This document shows positions 27,091 to 34,627 of a DNA stretch of 64,000 nt, in pieces. The stretch comes from Paenibacillus faecis (lineage in GTDB: Bacteria > Bacillota > Bacilli > Paenibacillales > Paenibacillaceae): NCBI RefSeq assembly GCF_008084145.1, contig NZ_VSDO01000004.1, positions 386,202 through 450,201 on the forward strand. The letters are read 5' to 3'. The position numbers were made by a program, and so were the translations under genes. Every line of letters begins with the position of its first letter. Position 1 is the stretch's first letter. The notes beneath the pieces were generated by a model. That model ran no database searches and was not told where the DNA came from. It saw nothing but the letters and a program-made list of their open reading frames with translations.

Positions 27091-28695
27091 TTAATTCTCG
27101 CTTCGTGATTTCTTTGGAGGATTGCCCGGTCTGCGCGTGCGGTTCGCCTTACTGAGCAGCCTCGGTCGGGTGGAAAGCAGCCAATGGGGTAACCGCAGGA
27201 TGGAGTCCTTTTGGGATTCCGGGATGAGCGGGGCCAAAGGCGCCATATAAGGAACTCCAAAGGAGCGAAGACTGCACAGATGGAGAATCAGGGCCATCAC
27301 GCCGACAAAAATGCCGAACAGTCCAAAGGATCCGGCCAGAGCCATGAGCGGAAATCGCAGCATCCGGAAGGCGATCGACATATTGAAGGCGGGAAGCACG
27401 AAGCTGGATATCGCCGTAATCGCCACGACGATTACCATGGCGGCGGAAATAATCCCCGCTTCTACGGCTGCTTGGCCGATGACCAGGGTTCCGACGATGG
27501 AAATCGCGGAACCGATGTTTTTAGGCAGCCGAACCCCGGCTTCCCGTAAAATCTCAAAAGTCAATTCCATCAACAACGCTTCCACGAAAGCCGGAAACGG
27601 AATTTGTTCGCGCTGTGCGGCCAAGCCGAACAGCAGTTGGGTCGGGAGCATTTCCTGATGAAAGGTCGTGACCGCGATATAAATAGAGGGACCCAGCAGC
27701 GATATAAAAACGCTAAGATAACGCAGAATGCGCAGAAAGCTGCTGATGTCCGCCCGCTGATAGTAGTCCTCGGAAGCGTGCAGGAAGGAAATCAGCAGGG
27801 CCGGGACCACCAGAACAAAGGGGGTTCCGTCCACCAGGATCGCAACCTTTCCTTCCAATAGTTCAGCGGCGATGACATCGGGACGTTCGGTATTGTAAAT
27901 GGTCGGGAACGGCGTGAACGTGGTGTCCTGGATGAACTCTTCGATATAGCCGCTTTCGAGAATGCTGTCCACATCGATTCGATTCAGTCGGTCGCGAACT
28001 TCCTGAACGATCTCCGGATTGGCAATTCCGTTGATGTACATTATGCCGACATCCGTATGCGTCACCCTTCCGATCTGCATCGTTTCCAGCCACAGATTCG
28101 GGTCCTTGATTTTTCGGCGAATTAACGACGTATTGGTGCGAAACGACTCGGAGAAAGCTTCCCTGGGACCGCGGACGACATTTTCCGCCGACGTTTCCAT
28201 CACGCCGCGATCCTTCCAACCCTTTGTGCCGGCAATAAGGCCTTCCGCGGAGCCATCCACCAAAATGACGGTATCCCCGGACAAAAGAGAGCGGAACAGG
28301 GTAAAAAAATCGTTCACGGTCCTGCTTTGTTGATTGTATAGCGAGATTTCCGCCAAAAGGCGCTTCCCGTCGCTGAACGGAGAGCTTTGCTGATCCTGTT
28401 GCCCGGCGGCTTTGGAGGCAAGGTGAGCCACGGTTTTCATGATCGACTCATAGATCTTGTTCTGATCGGCCAGTCCGTCCGTATAGAGAATGGCGATATA
28501 GTTTTTTTGCGATTCGCCCAGCGGGATTTCCCGGATCCCGATATCGCTACTGTTTCCGAGCGTCTGCCGGATCTTTTTCAAATTGGCCTGCAGATCGGGA
28601 AACAGCTTGTCCTCCGACGAGTCGGGTGAATGATCCGGGCTTTTCCCTTGGTGGCCGATTTCCCCGGTCTGGCGGTGTTTTCTTCGAAGCGGCAT
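27091..28695 (-). CDS. GerA-family spore germination protein (A subunit)
   Basis: A 534-residue protein. ATG 28695 is preceded by GAGAGGA; an in-frame ATG at 28728 has no ribosome site. A hydrophilic N-terminal domain of about 280 residues (YTDGLADQNKIYES, GDTVILVDGS, IMYINGIANPEIVQEV) is followed by membrane helices from about 290, including ILVDGTPFVLVVPALL and LRFPLMALAGSFGLFG. The C-terminal tail is basic. This is the standard GerAA plan. It opens an operon divergent from an aldo/keto reductase gene and would be made in the forespore. Confidence 0.93.
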   Translation of the reverse strand: MPLRRKHRQTGEIGHQGKSPDHSPDSSEDKLFPDLQANLKKIRQTLGNSSDIGIREIPLGESQKNYIAILYTDGLADQNKIYESIMKTVAHLASKAAGQQDQQSSPFSDGKRLLAEISLYNQQSRTVNDFFTLFRSLLSGDTVILVDGSAEGLIAGTKGWKDRGVMETSAENVVRGPREAFSESFRTNTSLIRRKIKDPNLWLETMQIGRVTHTDVGIMYINGIANPEIVQEVRDRLNRIDVDSILESGYIEEFIQDTTFTPFPTIYNTERPDVIAAELLEGKVAILVDGTPFVLVVPALLISFLHASEDYYQRADISSFLRILRYLSVFISLLGPSIYIAVTTFHQEMLPTQLLFGLAAQREQIPFPAFVEALLMELTFEILREAGVRLPKNIGSAISIVGTLVIGQAAVEAGIISAAMVIVVAITAISSFVLPAFNMSIAFRMLRFPLMALAGSFGLFGIFVGVMALILHLCSLRSFGVPYMAPLAPLIPESQKDSILRLPHWLLSTRPRLLSKANRTRRPGNPPKKSRSEN

Positions 28696-28808
28696 GGGAT
28701 CTTCTTCCTCTCGAGATTCTAGCCCCATTATTTCCGAAGCGCCCGGCGACTAAACTCCTGCGGAATTTAAAAAAACGGGGCGCGGAAGCAACGCTGCAAA
28801 CGTCATTT

Positions 28809-28838
28809 TTGAGACGCGGGCGGGCCGCGTGATACAAT
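28809..28838 (+). promoter_or_regulatory. Promoter of the aldo/keto reductase gene
   Basis: TTGAGA (28809-28814) and TACAAT (28833-28838) with 18 bp between them, 48 bp before the start codon. Confidence 0.5.
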
Positions 28839-28885
28839 GAAATCGACACTCAAATCCATTAGTTAACCAGCGGGAGGGAAACGTT

Positions 28886-29788
28886 ATGAAGTATCGCAGA
28901 TTGGGAAAAACGGAGCTTGACGTCTCGGTGATCGGGATCGGAACGTGGCAGTTTGGCGGCGAGTGGGGCTTGCAGTTTACGCAAAAGGAAGTCGATGCCA
29001 TCCTGGACAAAGGTCAGGAATTGGGAATCAATCTGATCGATACGGCGGAATGCTACGGCGATCATTTGTCGGAATCGTTCATAGGCGATTACCTGAGCCG
29101 CCGCAAACGGGAGGACTGGATTGTCGCGACCAAGTTTGGCCATCACTTTCATGAACGGTTCACCCGCAGCGACAAATTTGGGGCCAAGGACGTGCTGGAG
29201 CAGTTGGACGGCTCCTTAAAAGCGCTGAAGACGGATTATATCGACCTGTACCAATTCCACTCGGGGCCTGACGAGGCCTTCGATAATGACGAATTGTGGA
29301 CGACGTTGGACAAGCAGGTTCAAGCCGGAAAAATCCGCCATCTCGGCACATCGATCGGCAGCAATGACAACCTGCATCAGACCGAGGCTTCGACCAAGGT
29401 CAATTCGCAGGTGATTCAGGTTGTTTACAACCGGCTGGACCGTACGCCGGAGCAACGGGTTTTCCCGTCCTGCGAGCGGCAGGACTTGGGCGTACTGGCC
29501 CGGGTTCCGCTGGCTAGCGGCTACCTCAGCGGGAAGTATAAACCCGGGGCCGTGTTTGACAGCACGGATGTGCGGCACCGCCATGACCCGGAGAGCACGC
29601 GGCAGAAGCTCGAAGAGGTGGAGCGGATCGCCCGGGAAGAGGTGCCGGAGGGCGTGGACATGGCCCGGTGGGCACTGGCCTGGTGCCTCCGCCATCCGGC
29701 AGTCAGCGCGGTCATCCCCGGCTGCAAGAACCCGGCGCAAGTCGAGGCGAACGCGAGCGCGGCCGAGCTAGTCGAGAATGAGGGATGA
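28886..29788 (+). CDS. Aldo/keto reductase
   Basis: A 300-residue NAD(P)H-dependent oxidoreductase starting MKYRRLGKTELDVSVIGIGT behind GGGAGGG. The family tetrad is visible: D in NLIDTAECYG, Y in the same motif, K in VATKFGH and H in LYQFHSG. The C-terminal cofactor part is SAVIPGCKNPAQVE. It belongs to the broad AKR group with YghZ/general stress-type members; the substrate cannot be told. It is monocistronic, followed by repeat arrays. Confidence 0.92.
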   Translation: MKYRRLGKTELDVSVIGIGTWQFGGEWGLQFTQKEVDAILDKGQELGINLIDTAECYGDHLSESFIGDYLSRRKREDWIVATKFGHHFHERFTRSDKFGAKDVLEQLDGSLKALKTDYIDLYQFHSGPDEAFDNDELWTTLDKQVQAGKIRHLGTSIGSNDNLHQTEASTKVNSQVIQVVYNRLDRTPEQRVFPSCERQDLGVLARVPLASGYLSGKYKPGAVFDSTDVRHRHDPESTRQKLEEVERIAREEVPEGVDMARWALAWCLRHPAVSAVIPGCKNPAQVEANASAAELVENEG

Positions 29789-29860
29789 CGCCTGGCGAGC
29801 GTCAACCGCCGGAACGCTAGTGGCCCATCAACCGGCCTTGATAGCCTTGATCACATAGAA

Positions 29861-30043
29861 TTCCTGCAAATATGCATGTTTTTTCTTGTTCGGAACCAAA
29901 AAAATGAAAATTCCTGCGATTCTGCAGGAATTTCGACGAAACCGGCTTGTTTCTCTAAAATCACTAGAAATGCCTGCAGATTTGCATCTTTTTTCGTATA
30001 GGGGCGTCGATCAGCCAAAATACCTGCAGATTTGCATCTTTTT
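29861..30043. repeat. Four-site palindromic array, family B, copy 1
   Basis: Sites begin at 29861, 29911, 29971 and 30021 (steps 50, 60, 50). They are variants of TGCCTGCAGATTTGCATC; the second, TTCCTGC-gattct-GCAGGAA, is a perfect hairpin. T runs follow several sites. Copy 2 at 58976-59160 has steps 51, 61, 51. The rest of 29789-30433 holds the family D and C sites listed separately and no gene. Confidence 0.8.
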
Positions 30044-30475
30044 GAAGTCGGAAGTGTACTAGGCAGCGCCTAGCCGGAGCGCCACAAAAGTCCCGCCGCT
30101 TCATTCCATGCCTGGCCGGTCCTTTTGGCGGCGGGTCAGGAGGAGGGACGGACCGGTTGACCGAGTTAACGGGAAACCCTCCCGGTAACTCGGTCCCTAC
30201 GGGCGGTCCGCCCGGACTTAGCGGGAAAATCTCCAACTAATCACCTCACCTGTAAAGGGGGCAAATTTGCACTGGTGCTGCATTAAACCTAACATGGTGC
30301 TGCCTGTTTAATAACGGCGTTTTGGGCCGTTATTTCGGCCCGATTCGCTTTCGCGGGTAAAATAGCGGCCCAAAAGGCACTAGCATTGCATTAAACCTAA
30401 CACGATAAAATAAGATCTCAGTATTTACTAAATATGTTAAATATCATGTTATTTTCATGGATTAAAACAAAAAAA

Positions 30476-30529
30476 GCTCCTATTGTTGAGTTAGATGCGT
30501 TACCCATAACTCATCTCAACAAAAGGAGC
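30476..30529 (+). promoter_or_regulatory. Fold-back hairpin hiding the transposase ribosome site
   Basis: GCTCCTATTGTTGAG (30476-30490) pairs with CTCAACAAAAGGAGC (30515-30529) with one mismatch. The right arm contains the ribosome site AAAGGAG for ATG 30536. Such hairpins in IS10, IS50 and IS231 block translation of transcripts that enter from outside the element. Confidence 0.75.
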
Positions 30530-30535
30530 CAACCC

Positions 30536-31749
30536 ATGGGTAACATACACAATTTATCTGTGATTCGTCAATGCTTTTCTTATATTTCTGAAGAAAATTT
30601 TTGCTTACCAATTTCCGATTATCGTGTTCGTAAGCTTACAACCTTCAAAAGTATCAAGTTGATTTTGGCCTCCCAACTCGCTAAGTGGGATTCTTATGAG
30701 CAAATATCTCAAGCGCTTCGAACAAGCACAACATTGCAGGAAAGCCTGGAACTATCCAGCATCAGTGGCTCCCAAATCTCCAGGCGTTTAAAGACGATTC
30801 CTACCGAAATACTCGAAGGTCTATTCCTTGAACTCATCGGCAAGGTCAAGCAGAAAGCCCTCCCATCAGGGATCAAGGACAAACAGATTCGGATTATCGA
30901 TTCGACTTGTCTAAAACTTCCGGCGACACTGGCCAGTTGGGCGTACGTAACCGTGATCATACTCAAATCAAAATTCACGTTCGAGTCTTGGTTTTGACCA
31001 AAAGTGAAGAAAAAGAGGTCATTCCTGAGAAGGCCATCCCTACTACGGGAAATGTGAGTGACTACGAAACCATGAACTTACTGGTTGAAGACGATGGCAC
31101 AATATACGTTATGGATCGCGGCTATGTCAAGTACAAACAGTTCGATACTTGGCTAGAACAAAAAGTTCAATTCGTAACCCGTATCAACGAAAACCATAGG
31201 GTTTGGCAGGTGGAGCAAGAGCTGCCGGTTGATCCCGATTCAAACATCACCCGAGATGCTATCGTTCAATTAGGGAGCGCCTTCCGTAAGACAGAGAATT
31301 CTTTACGCCTTGTAGAGTTTTTGGATGAAAAGGGTCGCAAGTATCGTCTGGCAACTTCGTGCTTGGATCTAAGTGCTGAGGAAATCGCGGATATCTATCG
31401 GCAGCGCTGGCTGATCGAGCTATTTTTCAAGTGGATGAAGCAGCATTTGCGATTAGTGAAGCTATATAGCTATGATCCTCAAGGGATATGGAACCAGATC
31501 TTTATCGCTCTGATCGCCTACGCTATTGCCATGCTCATTCACGTGAGCAGTGGAACCCGAATGAGTTTATGGGAAGTGCTTCAATCCCTTCGTCTTTTAT
31601 GGGAGAAGCCGAATTTGCTACTTGAAACCGAGCTTCATCGAAGGAGTAAAAGCCAGAGCAACAAAGGGCGTCAAAGGGGTACAAAAATATACAAGGAACC
31701 GCCTATTATGAACACGTCAGTTGGAATAATCAAGCCAAGGGGAAAATGA
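30536..31749 (+). pseudogene. IS4-family transposase, frameshifted
   Basis: The start is ATG 30536 behind AAAGGAG. The first frame runs through DKQIRIIDSTCLKLP (first DDE aspartate) and loses the family sequence just after TLASWAY, near 30945. The remainder continues in the -1 frame from VRNRDHTQIKIHVRV, through YVMDRGYVKYKQFDTW (second aspartate) and YRQRWLIELFFKWMKQHLRL (the Y-R-E-K motif), to 31749. One missing base near 30945 explains it, with no slippery run there. So this copy is probably inactive. Together the frames code about 405 residues, near full length. Confidence 0.88.
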
Positions 31750-32616
31750 AGCTGAGAGAAGAGGCAAAATAAAACAAAAAGTTAATATCCAAAAAATGGA
31801 ATAACGCATCTATTTTCTGCCCCCCTTCATTTTTTGACCAAATACTGAATAAACCAAATGGAAAATATTTACACAGTATCTCTGTGAGTCACCGTGTAAG
31901 CTTTGATGCAATGCCAGTGCCCAAAAGGGCCTTATTTCTCCGGTACGGGTCCCAAAATCAGGTTTCGGCCCGCTTTTCCCAAAAATAAGGCCTCAAAGGA
32001 CCGCTATTTCACACAGAAAGGACGATTTCGACAAAATAGCGCCTCAAATGGCACTTATTCACCCGTGCGGCTCAAAGGGAGGCTGTTACAGCCGTTAGTC
32101 CCCTCGGGTTAATGCAGCGCTAGTGGCAAATGGGCCATTTGGAGGGAGATTAGCTGGAGGAATTCCAGCTAAAATGGGCCTCAGGAGCGAAGTAGACCAA
32201 ATTTACGGGAGGAATTCCCGTTAATGGATCGTCGCGGCTTATGGGTCTACCGGTTGCTTCTCGCGATGCCGGGAGGAGGAAGGGAGTTATGCAGCATTTG
32301 TGCCCAAACAGCCGATCTTTAGTCAAAAAGCAGCTATTATTTCCGCCAACGTTTTCCTTCAAATTTTAAAGTTGAGCCTACTTTGGAGAATTTGACGACT
32401 TCGTCCGACAGAAACATTCCCCCGCGGGGCAACGACCTTCGCAAAATCCACTTTTTCCTTTTCTTGTATAAATTCCAATTGTATATCATCCGAGCAATCT
32501 ATGTTGAACAAACCTGACATTTGTCGAACTATAGCGGTATTTCCCGGGCAATTCAACAAATAAAATGAAGGAAGGACAAAACACCCAAATTATATATGAA
32601 TTTTGTCTTTTTCCTG

Positions 32617-32645
32617 TTGACGTATGAAAATATTGGAAGTATATT
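32617..32645 (+). promoter_or_regulatory. Sigma-A promoter of the HTH-TPR regulator gene
   Basis: TTGACG (32617-32622) and TATATT (32640-32645) are exactly 17 bp apart. It lies inside the upstream part of the longest open frame, which argues that translation starts further on, at TTG 32725. The preceding non-coding stretch 32228-32616 shows no gene or clear repeat that I can support. Confidence 0.65.
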
Positions 32646-32649
32646 CACT

Positions 32650-32671
32650 AATAACATCACAAGTTGTTATT
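32650..32671. promoter_or_regulatory. Dyad over the predicted transcription start
   Basis: AATAACA and TGTTATT form perfect 7-bp arms over an 8-bp spacer, starting about 5 bp after the -10 box. It is well placed for autoregulation by the encoded HTH protein. Confidence 0.45.
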
Positions 32672-32724
32672 TTATGGATGTAGATTTTGAGGCACGCGAT
32701 AATGGCTTGGGGGGTGATAGCTTT

Positions 32725-34146
32725 TTGATTTCCACAACCACGCTTCGCGCAAAAATAGAAAACCATATCAAGAGAGAAGGGGTTACCCTTCATCAATTTT
32801 CCGGAATTTCCGGAGTGAATGTTGGGACAATAAGCGGCATTCTGAACGGAAACCGGTCTATATCCATCGGGCAATTGGACCGGATCACGGCAGCGATGGG
32901 ACTTCCCGAAGGGGAGTTGTACGAGCTGTACGTGGAAGACTGCTTTGCTTTCCAGGCACCGCATTGGCGTCGGCTTAAGCCTTTTTTGTTGCGCTGCGCG
33001 GAACTTAAACGGCATGACTGCATTAGCGAGATCTTAAATCGATTGCTTGAGGATCTGAAGCAGGTCCCCGGGATCTTTGAAGCCGCGGAACTCATGTTTG
33101 CCCAAGGCTGGAAGGAAGCCGCCGTTATCTTATATGAGAGCGTTATTGAGTGTGAGCGCTCCAGCCATTCGGAACGGTTGGCGATGAGCTATTATCGCAT
33201 ATTTCAGATTTTAAAAAACGACGGGCGAAGGGGATTTAAAGCGGCACTGCAGTTTTTGCCTTACCGTTATCGATTACCCGAAGCGCTGGCGCTTGAAGGT
33301 TTATCCATGCTTATTCAGATTTATGCCTTTAGATTTAATTGGACGGAAGTTGAAAATTACGCGGATGAACTAATTAAACTGGCTTGGACATTTTATGAAA
33401 AGAAAGTTTGGAAGCAACCGGACTTTAAGCCGGTTCGCCCTCTTGTGTTTTACTATGGCAGAGCCTTTTTGTTTAAGTCAGGGAGTTACGAATACCGCGG
33501 CATGTATGAGGAGGCAAAAAAGTGGATTGCCGAATATGCCGATTTAAGCTGGTTTGAATGGCAGGATGACGAGGCAAGGGCTGAAGTGGAGCAATTAAAA
33601 ATGTTCGCTAAAGCCAATTACTTATGTTTGGATATTAAATCCGGCAACCAATTGAGAATTCCGGAATACGTCTCTTTTTTGGAGACTCATCCGGGCGAGA
33701 TTGTTGAAGGTTTAATTACATTAATCGAATCCGCCAACAGATATGATTTTTATATTGATGAGGTCCTAGACAAGTTCTCGGAAGAAATTGAGGTATATAG
33801 AAGATTTGGCGAGGAACATTGGCAGGCCAGAGATGCGTTGGAAATGGACTATTCTAAAGAACCCCCTTACTTTTTTCGGTATGCCGTGTTTTTTCAAAAC
33901 TATGCGGTTTATCTCTTCAGAAAAGGCTCTTATGAGGAGGGGCTCAACAATATACTGCACAGCATGAAAATGTCTCTCCAAATCAGCAGCAAGGATATCT
34001 TTGTCAATATTGCTATGGTCATCTTTGAACTCCATCGGCAGTTTTCTACGGAAGAGCAAAATCAAGAGTATATTAAACTTTGCAGGAGGTTGTGGGAAAA
34101 TGAAAAAGAACATGTCTTGGTTGGTTTCGGGTATTCTAATGCTTAG
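32725..34146 (+). CDS. HTH-TPR regulator of the RRNPP/AimR-AloR type (peptide quorum-sensing receptor)
   Basis: I place the start at TTG 32725 behind GGGGGGTGAT (473 residues); a frame open from ATG 32596 would contain the promoter. Residues about 6-65 are a Cro/C1-type HTH (HQFSGISGVNVGTISGILNG). The rest is helical repeat sequence from WRRLKPFLLRCAELKRHDCI onward, the layout of AimR-like receptors and of the AloR regulators described in Paenibacillus, which bind short secreted peptides. The gene is AT-richer than its neighbours, a sign of transfer. Its 3' end overlaps a small secreted-peptide gene by 47 bp, as in Rap-Phr and PlcR-PapR pairs. The likely role is to bind DNA until the re-imported peptide changes its shape. 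Confidence 0.8.
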   Translation: MISTTTLRAKIENHIKREGVTLHQFSGISGVNVGTISGILNGNRSISIGQLDRITAAMGLPEGELYELYVEDCFAFQAPHWRRLKPFLLRCAELKRHDCISEILNRLLEDLKQVPGIFEAAELMFAQGWKEAAVILYESVIECERSSHSERLAMSYYRIFQILKNDGRRGFKAALQFLPYRYRLPEALALEGLSMLIQIYAFRFNWTEVENYADELIKLAWTFYEKKVWKQPDFKPVRPLVFYYGRAFLFKSGSYEYRGMYEEAKKWIAEYADLSWFEWQDDEARAEVEQLKMFAKANYLCLDIKSGNQLRIPEYVSFLETHPGEIVEGLITLIESANRYDFYIDEVLDKFSEEIEVYRRFGEEHWQARDALEMDYSKEPPYFFRYAVFFQNYAVYLFRKGSYEEGLNNILHSMKMSLQISSKDIFVNIAMVIFELHRQFSTEEQNQEYIKLCRRLWENEKEHVLVGFGYSNA

Positions 34147-34207
34147 TGTCACGTTTGTTGGTGGGACTGGCTTGATAACGACCATGGCGCATGGTTGGAG
34201 TGGATAA
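34100..34207 (+). CDS. Small secreted signalling propeptide (Phr/AimP/AloP-like)
   Basis: A 35-residue peptide starting at ATG 34100 behind a perfect AGGAGGT (34084-34090, spacing 9), inside the end of the regulator gene. It has a basic start (MKKNMSW), a hydrophobic core (LVSGILMLSVTFVGGTGL) and a short C-terminus ITTMAHGWSG. This is the plan of exported propeptides whose last 5-10 residues become the signal after cleavage. A candidate mature peptide is AHGWSG or a slightly longer form, by analogy only. A terminator follows 12 bp after the stop, so regulator and peptide form a closed two-gene unit. Confidence 0.72.
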   Translation: MKKNMSWLVSGILMLSVTFVGGTGLITTMAHGWSG

Positions 34208-34219
34208 TCTCAATATCTT

Positions 34220-34248
34220 TAGGGTCAGCCACAAGCTGGCCCTATTTT
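34220..34248 (+). terminator. Terminator of the regulator-peptide operon
   Basis: TAGGGTCAGC pairs with GCTGGCCCTA (one G-U pair) over CACAA, followed by TTTTCATTTT. Confidence 0.8.
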
Positions 34249-34275
34249 CATTTTCATGAACATTTTGGTATATTA

Positions 34276-34300
34276 TCTCATATTTGCAATACGTCTCATA
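34276..34300 (+). promoter_or_regulatory. Direct repeat in the spo0E-like upstream region
   Basis: TCTCATA occurs at 34276-34282 and 34294-34300, starts 18 bp apart, with a variant TTTCATA at 34331. TATAAA at 34305-34310 could be a -10 box. The spacing would put two protein-binding sites on nearly the same face of the helix; the regulator is unknown. Confidence 0.3.
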
Positions 34301-34349
34301 ATGCTATAAATGGCAACATCTTCTAATATGTTTCATAGGGTGAGAGGCT

Positions 34350-34535
34350 ATGAATAATAAGGAGAGAATGATAGTGCGAATTGAACAAGAGAGACAGAAG
34401 TTAAACCAGTTGGCGGACCGTTACGGACTGCGTCACAAGGCGGTGCTCAATCAATCCGTACTGCTGGATAAATTGATTAATAAGTATAACAAGGTGAAGT
34501 ATGAAGATATGAAGAGAAGGCAGCCGACGGCATGA
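34350..34535 (+). CDS. Spo0E-family aspartyl-phosphate phosphatase
   Basis: A 61-residue protein with the Spo0E signature: a first helix RIEQERQKLNQLADRYG, then NQSVLLDKLINKYNK, matching the family's SQxLDxLIxxY motif (S at the key position present). Such proteins remove phosphate from Spo0A~P and delay sporulation. The start is ATG 34350 after AGGGTGAGAGG. It is separated from the quorum-sensing pair by a terminator and has its own upstream region, so any control by the HTH-TPR regulator would be at a separate promoter. Confidence 0.85.
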   Translation: MNNKERMIVRIEQERQKLNQLADRYGLRHKAVLNQSVLLDKLINKYNKVKYEDMKRRQPTA

Positions 34536-34579
34536 TTCGGCTTCGGCGGGATCGGTTGGGTTGCATGAATAGCGGATGA

Positions 34580-34616
34580 CAAAGAGCTGTGCCCGAGACA
34601 GGGACGCAGCTCTTTG
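34580..34616. terminator. Bidirectional hairpin between spo0E-like gene and oleate hydratase gene
   Basis: CAAAGAGCTG (34580-34589) pairs with CAGCTCTTTG (34607-34616), between two convergent genes. T tracts are short on both sides. Confidence 0.65.
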
Positions 34617-34627
34617 TGTGATGTATT

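Larger units (their letters stand above)
30378..31918 (+). mobile_element. IS4-family insertion sequence, 1541 bp, with 10-bp target duplication
   Basis: The left end CACTAGCATTGCATTAAACC (from 30378) and the right end read inward CACTGGCATTGCATCAAAGC (from 31918) are imperfect inverted repeats: 23 of 27 positions match. GCCCAAAAGG flanks both sides (30368-30377 and 31919-31928), a 10-bp target duplication in the range usual for IS4/IS231. It carries one transposase gene with a frameshift. Confidence 0.88.
30310..32060. repeat. Four-site array, family C, copy 2, interrupted by IS4
   Basis: Sites begin at 30310 (AATAACGGCG...), 30361, 31984 and 32035. The outer steps are 51 bp. The second site, AATAGCGGCCCAAAAGG, is cut by the IS4 element and resumes at 31919 as GCCCAAAAGGGCCTTATTT. 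Removing 1541 bp plus the 10-bp duplication makes the central step exactly 72 bp, as in the intact copy at 59231-59429. Confidence 0.8.
30270..32125. mobile_element. Relic element with IS4-like terminal repeats, containing array C2 and the IS4 copy
   Basis: CACTGGTGCTGCATTAAACC at 30270 and, inverted, CACTAGCGCTGCATTAACCC ending at 32125 resemble the ends of the inner IS4 element (CACTAGCATTGCATTAAACC). The flanks GCAAATTTG (30261-30269) and GCAAATGGG (32126-32134) agree at 7 of 9 positions and may be an aged target duplication. Without the inner IS4 element and its duplication it would be about 305 bp and contain only repeat array C, so it may be a MITE. Ends are less certain than those of the inner element. 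Confidence 0.4.
30163..32227. repeat. Four-site array, family D, copy 2, split by inserted DNA
   Basis: Sites one and two start at 30163 (GAGTTAACGGGA...) and 30215, 52 bp apart. Sites three and four start at 32148 (TTAGCTGGA-ggaa-TTCCAGCTAA) and 32200 (TTTACGGGA-ggaa-TTCCCGTTAA), again 52 bp apart. Everything between about 30270 and 32125 appears to be later insertion. Confidence 0.65.

Noticed and set aside
30420..31850. Short inverted match TCAGTATTT near both IS4 flanks considered as the element ends
   Set aside because: Only nine bases match; the 27-bp imperfect repeats further out with a 10-bp target duplication explain the element and restore the array spacing exactly.
32359..32559. 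66-codon frame on the minus strand, divergent from the quorum-sensing regulator
   Set aside because: It starts at TTG without a ribosome site, and no family is recognisable.
32596..32724. N-terminal extension of the HTH-TPR regulator from ATG 32596
   Set aside because: The region contains a 17-bp-spaced sigma-A promoter and a dyad; no ribosome site precedes ATG 32596, while TTG 32725 has one.
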